From contig DANX01000111.1 of the NCBI GenBank assembly GCA_002502295.1, positions 6,597 through 23,356 of the forward strand: a stretch of 16,760 nt of DNA, read 5' to 3'. The position numbers were made by a program, and so were the translations under genes. This document shows positions 7,328 to 15,165 of the stretch, piece after piece. The stretch comes from Euryarchaeota archaeon UBA561. GTDB taxonomy: Archaea > Thermoplasmatota > Poseidoniia > Poseidoniales > Poseidoniaceae. The notes below the pieces were generated by a model that saw only the letters and a list, made by a program, of their open reading frames with translations, was not told where the DNA came from and searched no databases. Within the stretch, counting starts at the first letter, position 1, and every line of letters starts with the position of its first letter.

Positions 7328-9733
7328 ATGCGGTGGGCTCTGCTTCTCACTGTGTTTCTCCTTCCAGCCTTGCTCCCGCTGGCGGAAAGCTGGGCTGAGG
7401 AGGTTGGCAGGGACACTGAGATTCTTGATTTTACAGCCCCAAACGCACTCTATGTCCATCAAAATCAAACCATCAGCACCTACATCACGGTCCATAACAA
7501 GGCTGACGAAAACCAAGCCTTCACAATACAACCTCTTTCAGTCCCCGAGCCCCTCAGCACGGTTGGCCTACCCGTGACTGAACTCCTTGTTCCAAATCAT
7601 CTGAAACAAATCGCCTTCGGTGTGCGAGCAAGCGCCGACGCAACGTATCAAAATCTAACCGTTTCATTTTCAATCACGAGCGACCTTGACCCCAACTTGA
7701 ATGAAACCGTTTCCATGGATGTTGCCATCGTACCTTGGTCAAATCTCAAGTTCGGTGTTGATGATTTCACGGCTTTTACCGTTGATGAACTGGTCCGAAC
7801 GGCCGTGGCGGTGAACATCACAAACAATGCCTCCTTTTCAGATGACGTGACCTTCACGGTCTCCACACAATCGTCATGGAACTGGGGCTGGAACATGCCA
7901 AACACCAATGGAAACGAAGCCTACACAACCATGTCGCCCAACACCCTCTCGTACGTGTACCTCTGGATCGACGTCCCAGCGATTGTTGACGGTGCACCGC
8001 TCGCTGGAACCGGACCACGGTTCACGCTCTCGGCCACCTCCGGTCTTGATGCCGGCGCGTCCACATGGAGTTTTGATTTGTTGATGAACGAGAAGAGAAA
8101 CGCAAGCATCGACCACATCGATGCCTCACTGAACGTCGCCCCCAATCAAGACGGTCGCCTCAATGCCGTGGTACGAAACGTCGGAAACACACCAAACGTG
8201 TTGAACATCACCTTGCAGGCACTCACGCCTCAGGGAACCTTGGTCCCTGGCACAAGTCCGTCCGACCGATTCAACAACAGCGGATGGGTCGTAGCTTTGT
8301 TTGGAGGGCTTGAGGGTGTATCCTTGGAACCCAATGAATCGCGAACCATCGAAATTGGATTCCAGGCTCCCAACGAATTCCAGGGGCAAATGCACGTTGA
8401 ATTACAAGTGTTTGCTGAAGGGGCAAGGTCCAACCTTCAACGAGTGAAAACCGTGGCCAGCATCAACAGAATTACATCTGCTATCATGACCGCTGAAACA
8501 ACCGGTTGTCAATCTGTGTTGCCAAATCAAACCTGTTCGCTTGAGATCTCCGCTCAAAACACGGGAAACTCCGTTAACACCTTCCGTGTACGTGAGGTAA
8601 GCAATACCGGCGGATTTGATGTGGACCTTTCGCCCGAGGACCTGTTTTTGCTGCCGAATCAAGCCAAGCAATTTCGTACCATCACCATCACTGCACCCAC
8701 AGAGGGCATGGCATACCAGAGCGGTACAACCACGATTGAATTGCTGGACGACACCGGTATGGTGGTTGACGACGTCGAAATTTCGATGCAAGTAGCACCC
8801 GAGATCGAGTGGACGTTTCGTAGTGTCGAAGAGCAAGTGGACGCGAAAGGCCGCCTCTCCATTGCCTTGGAAGTGAGGAACGACGGGAATGCGATTGACG
8901 GCCTTGTGGTGCAACTCCAATCAAGCCATTTGGTGGACATGGGATTCATACCGCCCGACATTGCCGTGTACGAAGAAGGGGTTGAATACCCGCGTTCTTT
9001 TGAGGTGAACAACGTCCCTCTGAACTCAAACTTTACCATTCGGGCATGGGTTCAATTGCCTCAGGATCAGGACACCAACGGCACCGTGTTCGTCAACACC
9101 ACCATTCGTTCTCGATTGGCGCCCGACACCGCCTTCGTCCACACCAGCACAGGCGATTACCTCGGTCAGGCATGGATGCCGAACGACGCAGACGAGGAAG
9201 GGGTTGACTGGAGGGGTTTGGCGTCCACCGCTGTGCTCTATGTGAAAGCATGGTGGGGCGTCGGGTTCAGCATTCTTCTCGCTTCCATCATTCTTTACAA
9301 AGCCGTGATTGACCGTCAACGGCGTATGGAAGAACAGGAAACACTCCCTTACCAGAAATCGTCGCAAAGCTCCGACGATTGGATGCTGAAGTACCAAACA
9401 GAAACACCAAAACCTGAACCCGAGGTTCAGGCTGTGCCACCTCAGGAAGTTCCCAAAGCAACCTACGAAGCCATGTTCCGACACCAACACGGAACAGCCG
9501 AACCGATGCAAGGACGCATGGACACCTCATTGGTCGCCGCAGCAACCGTCGTCCTTGACAGGCGGATGGAGGAAGGCATCGGAGACAAACTCAAGCCTGA
9601 CAACATCAAATCCACTGATGTCAGTGCATCTTTCGAGATGAACATTGCCGCTACTGAACCCTTCCAAACCGACACACGACCGACCACCACGGAGCCTGTT
9701 GTGCGCGAACCGATTGATGATTTGGAGTTTTGA
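7328..9733 (+). CDS. Type I membrane surface protein with Ig-like (NEW3/CARDB-like) repeats
   Basis: 801 residues. A signal peptide covers residues 1-23 (MRWALLLTVFLLPALLPLAE). The exterior part, to about 640, is a chain of beta-sandwich modules with the recurring N.GN strand motif of NEW3/CARDB-type domains: VAVNITNNASFSDDVTFTV, LNAVVRNVGNTPNVLNITL, LEISAQNTGNSVNTFRV and IALEVRNDGNAIDGLVVQL. Many NxS/T sequons suggest N-glycosylation. One transmembrane helix lies at about 642-662 (WWGVGFSILLASIILYKAVI), followed by DRQRR as a positive stop-transfer signal. A cytoplasmic tail of about 140 residues is rich in P, E, Q and T. No catalytic motif is visible; a structural, adhesive or scaffold role is an inference. 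It heads a tight plus-strand cluster: its stop codon TGA runs into the Shine-Dalgarno of the RNase HII gene. Confidence 0.9.
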   Translation: MRWALLLTVFLLPALLPLAESWAEEVGRDTEILDFTAPNALYVHQNQTISTYITVHNKADENQAFTIQPLSVPEPLSTVGLPVTELLVPNHLKQIAFGVRASADATYQNLTVSFSITSDLDPNLNETVSMDVAIVPWSNLKFGVDDFTAFTVDELVRTAVAVNITNNASFSDDVTFTVSTQSSWNWGWNMPNTNGNEAYTTMSPNTLSYVYLWIDVPAIVDGAPLAGTGPRFTLSATSGLDAGASTWSFDLLMNEKRNASIDHIDASLNVAPNQDGRLNAVVRNVGNTPNVLNITLQALTPQGTLVPGTSPSDRFNNSGWVVALFGGLEGVSLEPNESRTIEIGFQAPNEFQGQMHVELQVFAEGARSNLQRVKTVASINRITSAIMTAETTGCQSVLPNQTCSLEISAQNTGNSVNTFRVREVSNTGGFDVDLSPEDLFLLPNQAKQFRTITITAPTEGMAYQSGTTTIELLDDTGMVVDDVEISMQVAPEIEWTFRSVEEQVDAKGRLSIALEVRNDGNAIDGLVVQLQSSHLVDMGFIPPDIAVYEEGVEYPRSFEVNNVPLNSNFTIRAWVQLPQDQDTNGTVFVNTTIRSRLAPDTAFVHTSTGDYLGQAWMPNDADEEGVDWRGLASTAVLYVKAWWGVGFSILLASIILYKAVIDRQRRMEEQETLPYQKSSQSSDDWMLKYQTETPKPEPEVQAVPPQEVPKATYEAMFRHQHGTAEPMQGRMDTSLVAAATVVLDRRMEEGIGDKLKPDNIKSTDVSASFEMNIAATEPFQTDTRPTTTEPVVREPIDDLEF

Positions 9734-9738
9734 GGTGG
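9732..9738 (+). promoter_or_regulatory. Shine-Dalgarno GAGGTGG deciding the TTG start of rnhB
   Basis: GAGGTGGTC differs at one base from the ideal complement GAGGTGATC of the archaeal 16S 3' end and lies four bases before TTG at 9743. It begins inside the TGA stop (9731-9733) of the preceding gene. It supports TTG as the real start, which also puts the catalytic LDEAGRG motif at the normal distance from the N-terminus. Confidence 0.75.
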
Positions 9739-9742
9739 TCGT

Positions 9743-10480
9743 TTGCATGTAGGTCTTGATGAGGCAGGGAGAGGACCTGTGCTTGGCCCTCTTGTCATTG
9801 GCGTCTGCTGTATACCCGATGGTGCCGCGGACCTACTCCTTGCCCAAGGTGTCAAAGATTCCAAACACCTCTCACCGAAAAAACGGCAAGCGCTGGAAAC
9901 GTGGTTCAACGAACAACCAACCGAAGATGGTTGGTTTGGCACGACGGTCTCCATCCAACCCGAAACCATTGACCATGCCCTCCAAAACCAAGGCCTAAAT
10001 TGGCTGGAGGTCGATGGATTCCGTGAAGCGATTCTTGAGCTCCCCCAGCGATCAGACATGCACATTGTTGCCGATGCATGCGATGTGAACGCTGAACGTT
10101 TCACAAAGCGAATCACGGATGGCCTGAGCGGATGGCCATGGAAAGGAAGCAGCATGATTTCCGAGCACAAGGCCGATGAACGGCACGCAGTGGTCTCCAT
10201 GGCCAGCATACTGGCAAAGGAAGAAAGGGACAGGGCAATGAGAGCCATGTCCAAGCGTATTGGCTTCAATCTTGGTTCAGGCTATCCGGCCGACCCTGCA
10301 ACAAAAGCATCCCTTGACCGATTGGTGCTACAATCAGGAATTGACGAGGAGGTTCGATGGGGCTGGGCTACCATCGAACGTTATTGGAGGAAAAACCGGT
10401 CGGGCGACGTCCCGGTACGAGGCGTTCCACGAACAAAACAACAGCTGCTCTTCCAAAAAGATGCATCACGCATTTCTTGA
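9743..10480 (+). CDS. rnhB: Ribonuclease HII
   Basis: 245 residues starting at TTG. RNase HII cuts the RNA strand of RNA-DNA hybrids and removes single ribonucleotides from DNA; it helps clear primers and repair misincorporation. The catalytic DEDD set is complete: Asp6 and Glu7 in GLDEAGRGPVLGP, Asp111 in VADACDV, and Asp145 in EHKADERHAVVSMASILAK. The GYPADPATK motif near 205-213 completes the family signature; the GRG near the start contacts the RNA-DNA junction in known structures. The C-terminus ends in a basic stretch (RKNRSGDVPVRGVPRTKQQ) that may help bind nucleic acid. It lies between the surface protein (nine bases upstream) and gltX (29 bases downstream). Confidence 0.96.
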   Translation: MHVGLDEAGRGPVLGPLVIGVCCIPDGAADLLLAQGVKDSKHLSPKKRQALETWFNEQPTEDGWFGTTVSIQPETIDHALQNQGLNWLEVDGFREAILELPQRSDMHIVADACDVNAERFTKRITDGLSGWPWKGSSMISEHKADERHAVVSMASILAKEERDRAMRAMSKRIGFNLGSGYPADPATKASLDRLVLQSGIDEEVRWGWATIERYWRKNRSGDVPVRGVPRTKQQLLFQKDASRIS

Positions 10481-10509
10481 AGGGGCGATGCCAGCAGGGA
10501 TTGAGCGAC

Positions 10510-12237
10510 ATGGACTGGCAACCCGACAAAGAAACGCATGACTTGATTCGTCATGTCGCCATTCAAAACGCGCTCGAATATGAAGGCAAGGCCGCTGTTG
10601 GTTCTGTCATCGGCCGAATCATGGGCATGCGAGGCGACCTTAGGCAGCATGGGAAGGCAGTTACCGGGTTGGTCGCACAGGAGGTTCAATCCGCCAACGC
10701 CATGGCCGCTGAACAAGGATTGGAGGCGGTTCGTGAAGTGCTCAGCCAGGAAGCCCCCCACCTCCTCGAAAAGCGTGAAGTCAAAGCACGCCGAGAAGGG
10801 CTCCCGGAGTTAAAGAACGCCAAAAAAGGCGAAGTTGTTCTTCGTTTTGCACCCAATCCCAACGGGCCGTTGTCCTTCGGGCATGCACGAGGGCTTGTGA
10901 TCAACAGCAGTTATCGCGAAATGTACGACGGAGAATTCATTCTTCGCTTTGATGACACGGACACCAAAGTCAAGCCACCCATGCTCGAGGCCTACGAACT
11001 CATTCAGGAGGAAACGGAATGGTTGACTGGACGAAAACCGGATCGTGTCATTTACGCCTCGGACAGAATAGATGTCTACTACGAACACGCCATGGTGATG
11101 TTAAATCAAGGATTCGGATATGTCTGCCGCTGTACGGCAGATGAATTCAAGGAGTTCAGAATTTCAAAAACGAATTGTCCTTGCAGAACACAACCAATTT
11201 CAGACAACATGGTCTTCTGGAAGCGAATGCTCGAAGGGAAATTTAAGCCGGGGGAGGCCGTTGTTCGTGTGAAAACCGATATGGAGTTGAAGAACCCTGC
11301 ATTGAGGGATTGGCCTGCTCTGCGACTCCAGGACACCAAGGTTCACCCGCATCCACGGCCAGAAATCGCATCAACGTACGTTGTATGGCCGCTGTTGGAC
11401 TTCCAAAGCGCCATAGAAGACCATCTTCAAGGCGTCACTCACATCATACGTGGGAAAGATTTGATGGATTCAACTCGCAAACAAACCTTGCTGTACCAAC
11501 ATTTTGGATGGACCTACCCGGAAACCATGTACTGGGGTCGCGTAAAAGTTCACGAATGGGGTGGCTTTTCAACGTCTCAAATGCGGTCAGACATCGAGGG
11601 TGGGACCTACGACGGGTGGAGTGACCCACGCCTACCAACCCTAGCTGGTTTACGCAAACGCGGTACACAAGCAAGAGCTCTTCGGAATTTCTGGATGGAA
11701 CTCGGCATCACGCAGAAGGACATTTCTGTGCCTCTGGCCACGTTGTACTCCCACAACACGAAGGTTATCGACGACGACGCACCACGGCTGGCGTTCGTTC
11801 GCCACGCAGCCGAGTTTACGTTAGAGGGAGAGCATCCCAAAAAACTGGACATCCCGGTCCACCCAAACCACCCCGAGATGGGTCAACGCACCTGGGATTT
11901 GAGCGATGGACAAATTTGGCTTGAAAGCGATGACCTCGAAAAAATGGACCTCCGTCTAAAGGAATTTGCCGATGTCGCACTCCACGATCGTGTGGCCCGT
12001 GTTGAAAGCATGGAGCGAAGCGACCAACGACCAATTGTCCACTGGTTGCCTGACAAAACCTCTACCGAGGCCGTTGTGATTGGTACAAAGAACGACACTG
12101 TATTCCATATCGAGGGGCGTTTGGAACACCACGCCTACACGCCTGGGACCATTGTTCAACTCGAGCGTGTGGGCTATGCGATTTTCACGGACGAAACAAC
12201 GCTGTTCCTTTGCCATGAGAGCCTCAAGGACGATTGA
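10510..12237 (+). CDS. gltX: Glutamate--tRNA ligase, archaeal class
   Basis: 575 residues, typical of the archaeal enzyme. It charges tRNA-Glu; archaeal GluRS is often the partner of tRNA-Gln amidation through GatDE/GatCAB, but those genes are not here. An N-terminal extension of about 110 residues (including IQNALEYEGKAAVGSVIGRI) precedes the catalytic fold, as in archaea. The HIGH-type motif is PLSFGH at about 120-125 within RFAPNPNGPLSFGHARG; IIRGKDLMDS comes later; the KMSKS-type loop is GGFSTSQMRSD. The class Ic beta-barrel anticodon-binding region makes up the C-terminal third. The frame is open back to 10357 inside rnhB, but family alignment from memory fits the ATG at 10510, just before DWQPDKETHDLIRH. 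The Shine-Dalgarno there is weak (AGGG about nine bases away). Confidence 0.96.
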   Translation: MDWQPDKETHDLIRHVAIQNALEYEGKAAVGSVIGRIMGMRGDLRQHGKAVTGLVAQEVQSANAMAAEQGLEAVREVLSQEAPHLLEKREVKARREGLPELKNAKKGEVVLRFAPNPNGPLSFGHARGLVINSSYREMYDGEFILRFDDTDTKVKPPMLEAYELIQEETEWLTGRKPDRVIYASDRIDVYYEHAMVMLNQGFGYVCRCTADEFKEFRISKTNCPCRTQPISDNMVFWKRMLEGKFKPGEAVVRVKTDMELKNPALRDWPALRLQDTKVHPHPRPEIASTYVVWPLLDFQSAIEDHLQGVTHIIRGKDLMDSTRKQTLLYQHFGWTYPETMYWGRVKVHEWGGFSTSQMRSDIEGGTYDGWSDPRLPTLAGLRKRGTQARALRNFWMELGITQKDISVPLATLYSHNTKVIDDDAPRLAFVRHAAEFTLEGEHPKKLDIPVHPNHPEMGQRTWDLSDGQIWLESDDLEKMDLRLKEFADVALHDRVARVESMERSDQRPIVHWLPDKTSTEAVVIGTKNDTVFHIEGRLEHHAYTPGTIVQLERVGYAIFTDETTLFLCHESLKDD

Positions 12238-12278
12238 GGGAAGCAAGAACCAAGACCTTTGAGGGTTCTCGTTGGTTC

Positions 12279-12689
12279 ATGGGAAAGAAGGTTGCTGACC
12301 TCACGCTCGATGATGAACACATGACGGTGGGTGGTGAAGATACACTCCAAGAGGCTGCTAAACGCCTATTGACCATCTCAGGAGGATTGGTTGTCGTACT
12401 CGACGATGAACAGCGCGTCAAAGGTGTGCTTGGACAGCGTCAATTGATCAAGGCCTTGGGCGAGGGCGTTGACGCTACGTCAGCCCAATGCCACCAGCAC
12501 ATGGAAATGGATTTCATGAAAGTGAAGTTGACCGATTCGCTGAAGGACGTACTGGCCAATGTACGCTTGAGAAGCCCCCAGGCCGTCATTGCAGTGGATG
12601 AGCACGATGAATTCATCGGGTATTTTTCGCCCGGAGACTATCAAGAAGCCGTTCAGCTTATTGACAATCTGAAAGGATTGAACCTCTGA
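12279..12689 (+). CDS. Small CBS-domain-pair protein
   Basis: 136 residues from the ATG at 12279, essentially a single pair of CBS motifs (Bateman module). The first covers about 4-60, with VADLTLDDEHMTVGGEDTLQ, then VVVLDDEQRVKGVLGQRQLI. The second covers about 70-130, with VKLTDSLKDVLANV, then VIAVDEHDEFIGYFSPGDY. Such pairs usually bind adenine nucleotides (AMP, ATP, SAM) and act as allosteric sensors. No enzyme or transporter domain is attached, so it would act by binding a partner. A TTG at 12234 overlapping the gltX stop would add 15 residues that are not CBS-like. Being the last gene after gltX, it may respond to energy state in this cluster, but that is speculation. Its stop abuts the convergent stop with no gap (TGATCA). 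Confidence 0.88.
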   Translation: MGKKVADLTLDDEHMTVGGEDTLQEAAKRLLTISGGLVVVLDDEQRVKGVLGQRQLIKALGEGVDATSAQCHQHMEMDFMKVKLTDSLKDVLANVRLRSPQAVIAVDEHDEFIGYFSPGDYQEAVQLIDNLKGLNL

Positions 12690-14720
12690 TCAAGCGACGA
12701 GTTTGATGACTCGCCCGCAACCTGAACAGTTGAAGCGATGAGGACGCACATCGGTGGTGATCGGGTTAGCTGTTTGGCAAGCAGGGCACTGAATTTTAGG
12801 ATATTTGGGCGTTGATGTCTGGCGCGACACACCCACCAACCGGGGGCTGGCAACAGCCGTTACCATCCAAATGACGGCGACAGCCCCCAACGCTATGCCG
12901 ATGAACGCAATCGGATATCCAAACATCGTCACCAGGAGAACAAAGGGTGCCAACACCGTTTCGAGGTAGAGGTACGTTCGACGCCGATTTCGGGTCAAGC
13001 GGAGACCAACAACAAAGGCCCCGAGCAGTCCAACCAAGGTCAAAACGCTCAGGGTAAGAGGGGCGTATGCCGGTGAGGCCGTTGGTAAGGTGGAGAGGGC
13101 GAAGGTTTCGCTTTGGTCAATGTTTTCTCCTTCCATCGTGATTTGATCACCCCAAGGCATGCGGGAAACAGAGAAGTCAAACGCTTTCGATTCACGTACG
13201 ATGCTGTTGCTCAGTGCCGTCATGGCTGAAGAGCGTGCGTTGAGTGTCAACGAATAATCGCTCCACAGAGGAGCAGGTTGAACGACGATGAAGTTTCGGA
13301 GCAGGTCAATACGTGTGCCGTCCTCGACGATCTCGGTTGTTGAGAAACGCAAGGTCACGGGGTGATTGATCACGGCGGTTTTTCCGTTCAAATCAACCTC
13401 GATTTTTAGTTCATTGAACGACCGGAAGTCACCCAGTAATTCTTCCGTATCAAGACCGAGTCCTGCGTTAAGGTACATCGGTCCAAGGCTGACCATTTGC
13501 CGCTCAAATTCAGAACGCTCCACTTCTTCGATGAACCGACTCACGCGGTCCTCATCTGAAACAGCCCCTGCTGAAAAAGCACGAAGCATTTGGGACAGAG
13601 ATGGGTTTTCATCGCCGATGTGGTCCATCCCCCATCGCATCCAAAACGCCATTTCATCATCGATCGTGATGGTTGTAATTCGCTCAAGCATTAACCCACC
13701 ATCACGGTTTTCAAGATTCATGGAGATGTCAAGAACCATGCTGCTCCCTGCTCCATCGGTTCTCAGGGGTTCATCGGGAGGGTAGTAGGTGCCGGTCCCG
13801 CCACCCGTGTCAAACGTTTCAATTTCAAAGGTCGCAGAACCTCGGAGCGAAGGTTGACCCGGTTGGAATTCAAGTTCAACTTCAACGTTGATTGATTCAA
13901 TGCCACCAGACGCTCCCGACCATGTCCATGTGACACGGACGGTATCGCCGACCGCCGTTTCAATGGGATCGCCGGAGACCGGAATCCCGTTCACTTTCAG
14001 CATGATGGACTCGGCCATGGCCAATGTTGAGAGGCCCCAAGGCGAGTCGAGTCGCACGGCAAGGTACACATCTGAACCCTCAATTTCGGGTTCAACCATG
14101 AAGATGTCCATCAGTGGAATGGTCGCTTCAAGCGACGACGCGTCATCCTCGCTGCCCCACAAAAATTCCAATTTTGCATCTGCGGCGGGAACGCTAAACA
14201 ACACGGCTTGGACCGTTAGTTCAATCTCGATGTTGGACGATCCGCTGGTGGTGAATGCTTCAACATCAATGTCGAACGACAGCGCCCCAGAACCTTGCGC
14301 AAGGAAGGAAGAACCCGGCTCGGTTTCAGTACTGAAACTCTTGGAGCCAACGCTCACAGTGGCCGTTGCGTTGAGACGAACGCCCGCAGCGTTTGAGACT
14401 TCGTAATTGATGGAAAACGTCCATGTCGAGGAGGGGACTTCGCCGGCCCACGTGTTGGGAAGCAACCAGCGTCCAATGCTCTCTTGGGACGAGATCGAGG
14501 TTTCAACGCTCACCGATTGCGCCTCTTCGCCCAAATCTGCCTCAAACGGCGTGAGTCGCTTATTGCTATCGCTTCCGATGAGGTAGAGTTCAACCGGCGC
14601 TGCATCGCAACAGACCAAAGTGTCCTCACCAGAGGCTGCTTGGCTTGAACCAACCAAGGGGGTGATGATGGTGGCCATCAAAATCGTACACATCAAAAGG
14701 GCACGACGCATGGTTCTCAT
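12690..14720 (-). CDS. Large surface membrane protein with cytoplasmic C-terminal zinc ribbon
   Basis: 676 residues, family not recognised. A signal peptide spans residues 1-28 (MRTMRRALLMCTILMATIIT then PLVGSSQA). About 520 exterior residues follow, rich in beta-strand patterns (for example STWTFSINYEVSN and SGALSFDIDVEAF), acidic and Thr/Ser-rich, with a Cys pair at 37-38. A transmembrane helix lies at about 553-575, then basic TRNRRRT, then a hydrophobic stretch at about 587-624 long enough for two helices. This puts the end inside the cell. The C-terminus is a zinc ribbon: Cys645/Cys648 (CPAC) and Cys665/Cys668 (CSGC). An outward sensor or binding domain coupled to a cytoplasmic metal-binding finger is a reasonable inference. 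It is last in the minus-strand cluster after S15. The start is ATG 14720 or 14711; no Shine-Dalgarno is evident. Confidence 0.88.
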   Translation of the reverse strand: MRTMRRALLMCTILMATIITPLVGSSQAASGEDTLVCCDAAPVELYLIGSDSNKRLTPFEADLGEEAQSVSVETSISSQESIGRWLLPNTWAGEVPSSTWTFSINYEVSNAAGVRLNATATVSVGSKSFSTETEPGSSFLAQGSGALSFDIDVEAFTTSGSSNIEIELTVQAVLFSVPAADAKLEFLWGSEDDASSLEATIPLMDIFMVEPEIEGSDVYLAVRLDSPWGLSTLAMAESIMLKVNGIPVSGDPIETAVGDTVRVTWTWSGASGGIESINVEVELEFQPGQPSLRGSATFEIETFDTGGGTGTYYPPDEPLRTDGAGSSMVLDISMNLENRDGGLMLERITTITIDDEMAFWMRWGMDHIGDENPSLSQMLRAFSAGAVSDEDRVSRFIEEVERSEFERQMVSLGPMYLNAGLGLDTEELLGDFRSFNELKIEVDLNGKTAVINHPVTLRFSTTEIVEDGTRIDLLRNFIVVQPAPLWSDYSLTLNARSSAMTALSNSIVRESKAFDFSVSRMPWGDQITMEGENIDQSETFALSTLPTASPAYAPLTLSVLTLVGLLGAFVVGLRLTRNRRRTYLYLETVLAPFVLLVTMFGYPIAFIGIALGAVAVIWMVTAVASPRLVGVSRQTSTPKYPKIQCPACQTANPITTDVRPHRFNCSGCGRVIKLVA

Positions 14721-14751
14721 GGTAGGCCAAGAACCAATGGCTCATAACTTC

Positions 14752-14772
14752 AACTCCTATGCGTGAGGAGTT
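14752..14772 (-). other. Inverted repeat (7-bp stem, 7-base loop) before the surface protein gene
   Basis: AACTCCT at 14752-14758 and AGGAGTT at 14766-14772 pair perfectly around ATGCGTG. It sits in the 57-base gap between the helical-protein stop and the surface protein start. On the minus transcript the downstream arm contains AGGAG, so folding would hide a Shine-Dalgarno sequence. No U-run follows, so it is not a bacterial-type terminator. Function unknown. Confidence 0.45.
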
Positions 14773-14777
14773 TCGGC

Positions 14778-15128
14778 TCAAAGTGCCTTTTCCAAGAGCG
14801 CTCCAAGTTCTTTTTCAAACAGGGTGACAAGGGCTTCACCAACCTCTCCCTGCAGTTCATCCGGGAGGAGTCGTAAACCGAGTCGCGTCGCTGCCCTCGT
14901 CGCTTTTAGTTCAGCATAGATGCTACGAGCTTTTGAATGGAAATAGTAGGCGACCGCTTCTTTGATTTCTGCTTTCAGTTCAGGGTCCTCGTCAACCTTG
15001 GCACGGATATGGCTTTTGAGTTCATCCTTGACGAGATCACGGAAGGCTTCAATCACTAAATCCTCTGTTGACATCAGTTCTTGAATCTGATTTTGGATGC
15101 TTCCGGTCAACAGTCGCTCAATCGCCAT
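14778..15128 (-). CDS. Unrecognised small all-helical protein in the S15 cluster
   Basis: 116 residues from ATG 15128; an in-frame GTG at 15143 would give 121. Neither has a clear Shine-Dalgarno. The composition (E, K, L and A rich, no Pro or Gly runs) predicts an almost wholly alpha-helical protein: IEAFRDLVKDELKSHIRAKV, then DEDPELKAEIKEAVAYYFHS, then a basic KATRAATRLGLRLL stretch, then an acidic end VTLFEKELGALLEKAL. No signal peptide, membrane segment or catalytic motif is present. It lies directly after the Cdc45-like gene (stop at 15166), so it is probably co-transcribed with S15 and that gene. In many archaea this place holds the KEOPS subunit Pcc1, but this sequence lacks the alpha/beta pattern of Pcc1. 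A small nucleic-acid- or protein-binding partner is possible; I cannot assign a function. Confidence 0.8.
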   Translation of the reverse strand: MAIERLLTGSIQNQIQELMSTEDLVIEAFRDLVKDELKSHIRAKVDEDPELKAEIKEAVAYYFHSKARSIYAELKATRAATRLGLRLLPDELQGEVGEALVTLFEKELGALLEKAL

Positions 15129-15165
15129 GAATTGGCTAAGCACATCTTAGGTTTGAATCCGTCGC

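Noticed and set aside
6757..7416. 219-codon minus-strand frame across the 139-residue gene and the surface protein start
   Set aside because: Would cover the starts and ends of three better-supported genes; Arg/Ser/Pro-rich composition typical of a shadow frame.
10357..10509. Upstream extension of the gltX frame inside rnhB
   Set aside because: Overlaps rnhB by 124 bases, and the added residues look unlike the GluRS N-terminus; the ATG at 10510 gives the family length.
10488..10541. 17-codon frame after AGGGG between rnhB and gltX
   Set aside because: Good Shine-Dalgarno, but very short, out of frame with gltX and overlapping its start; no way to tell it from chance.
12687..12692. TGATCA palindrome at the CBS/surface-protein junction as a regulatory site
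   Set aside because: Fully explained by two convergent TGA stop codons placed back to back.
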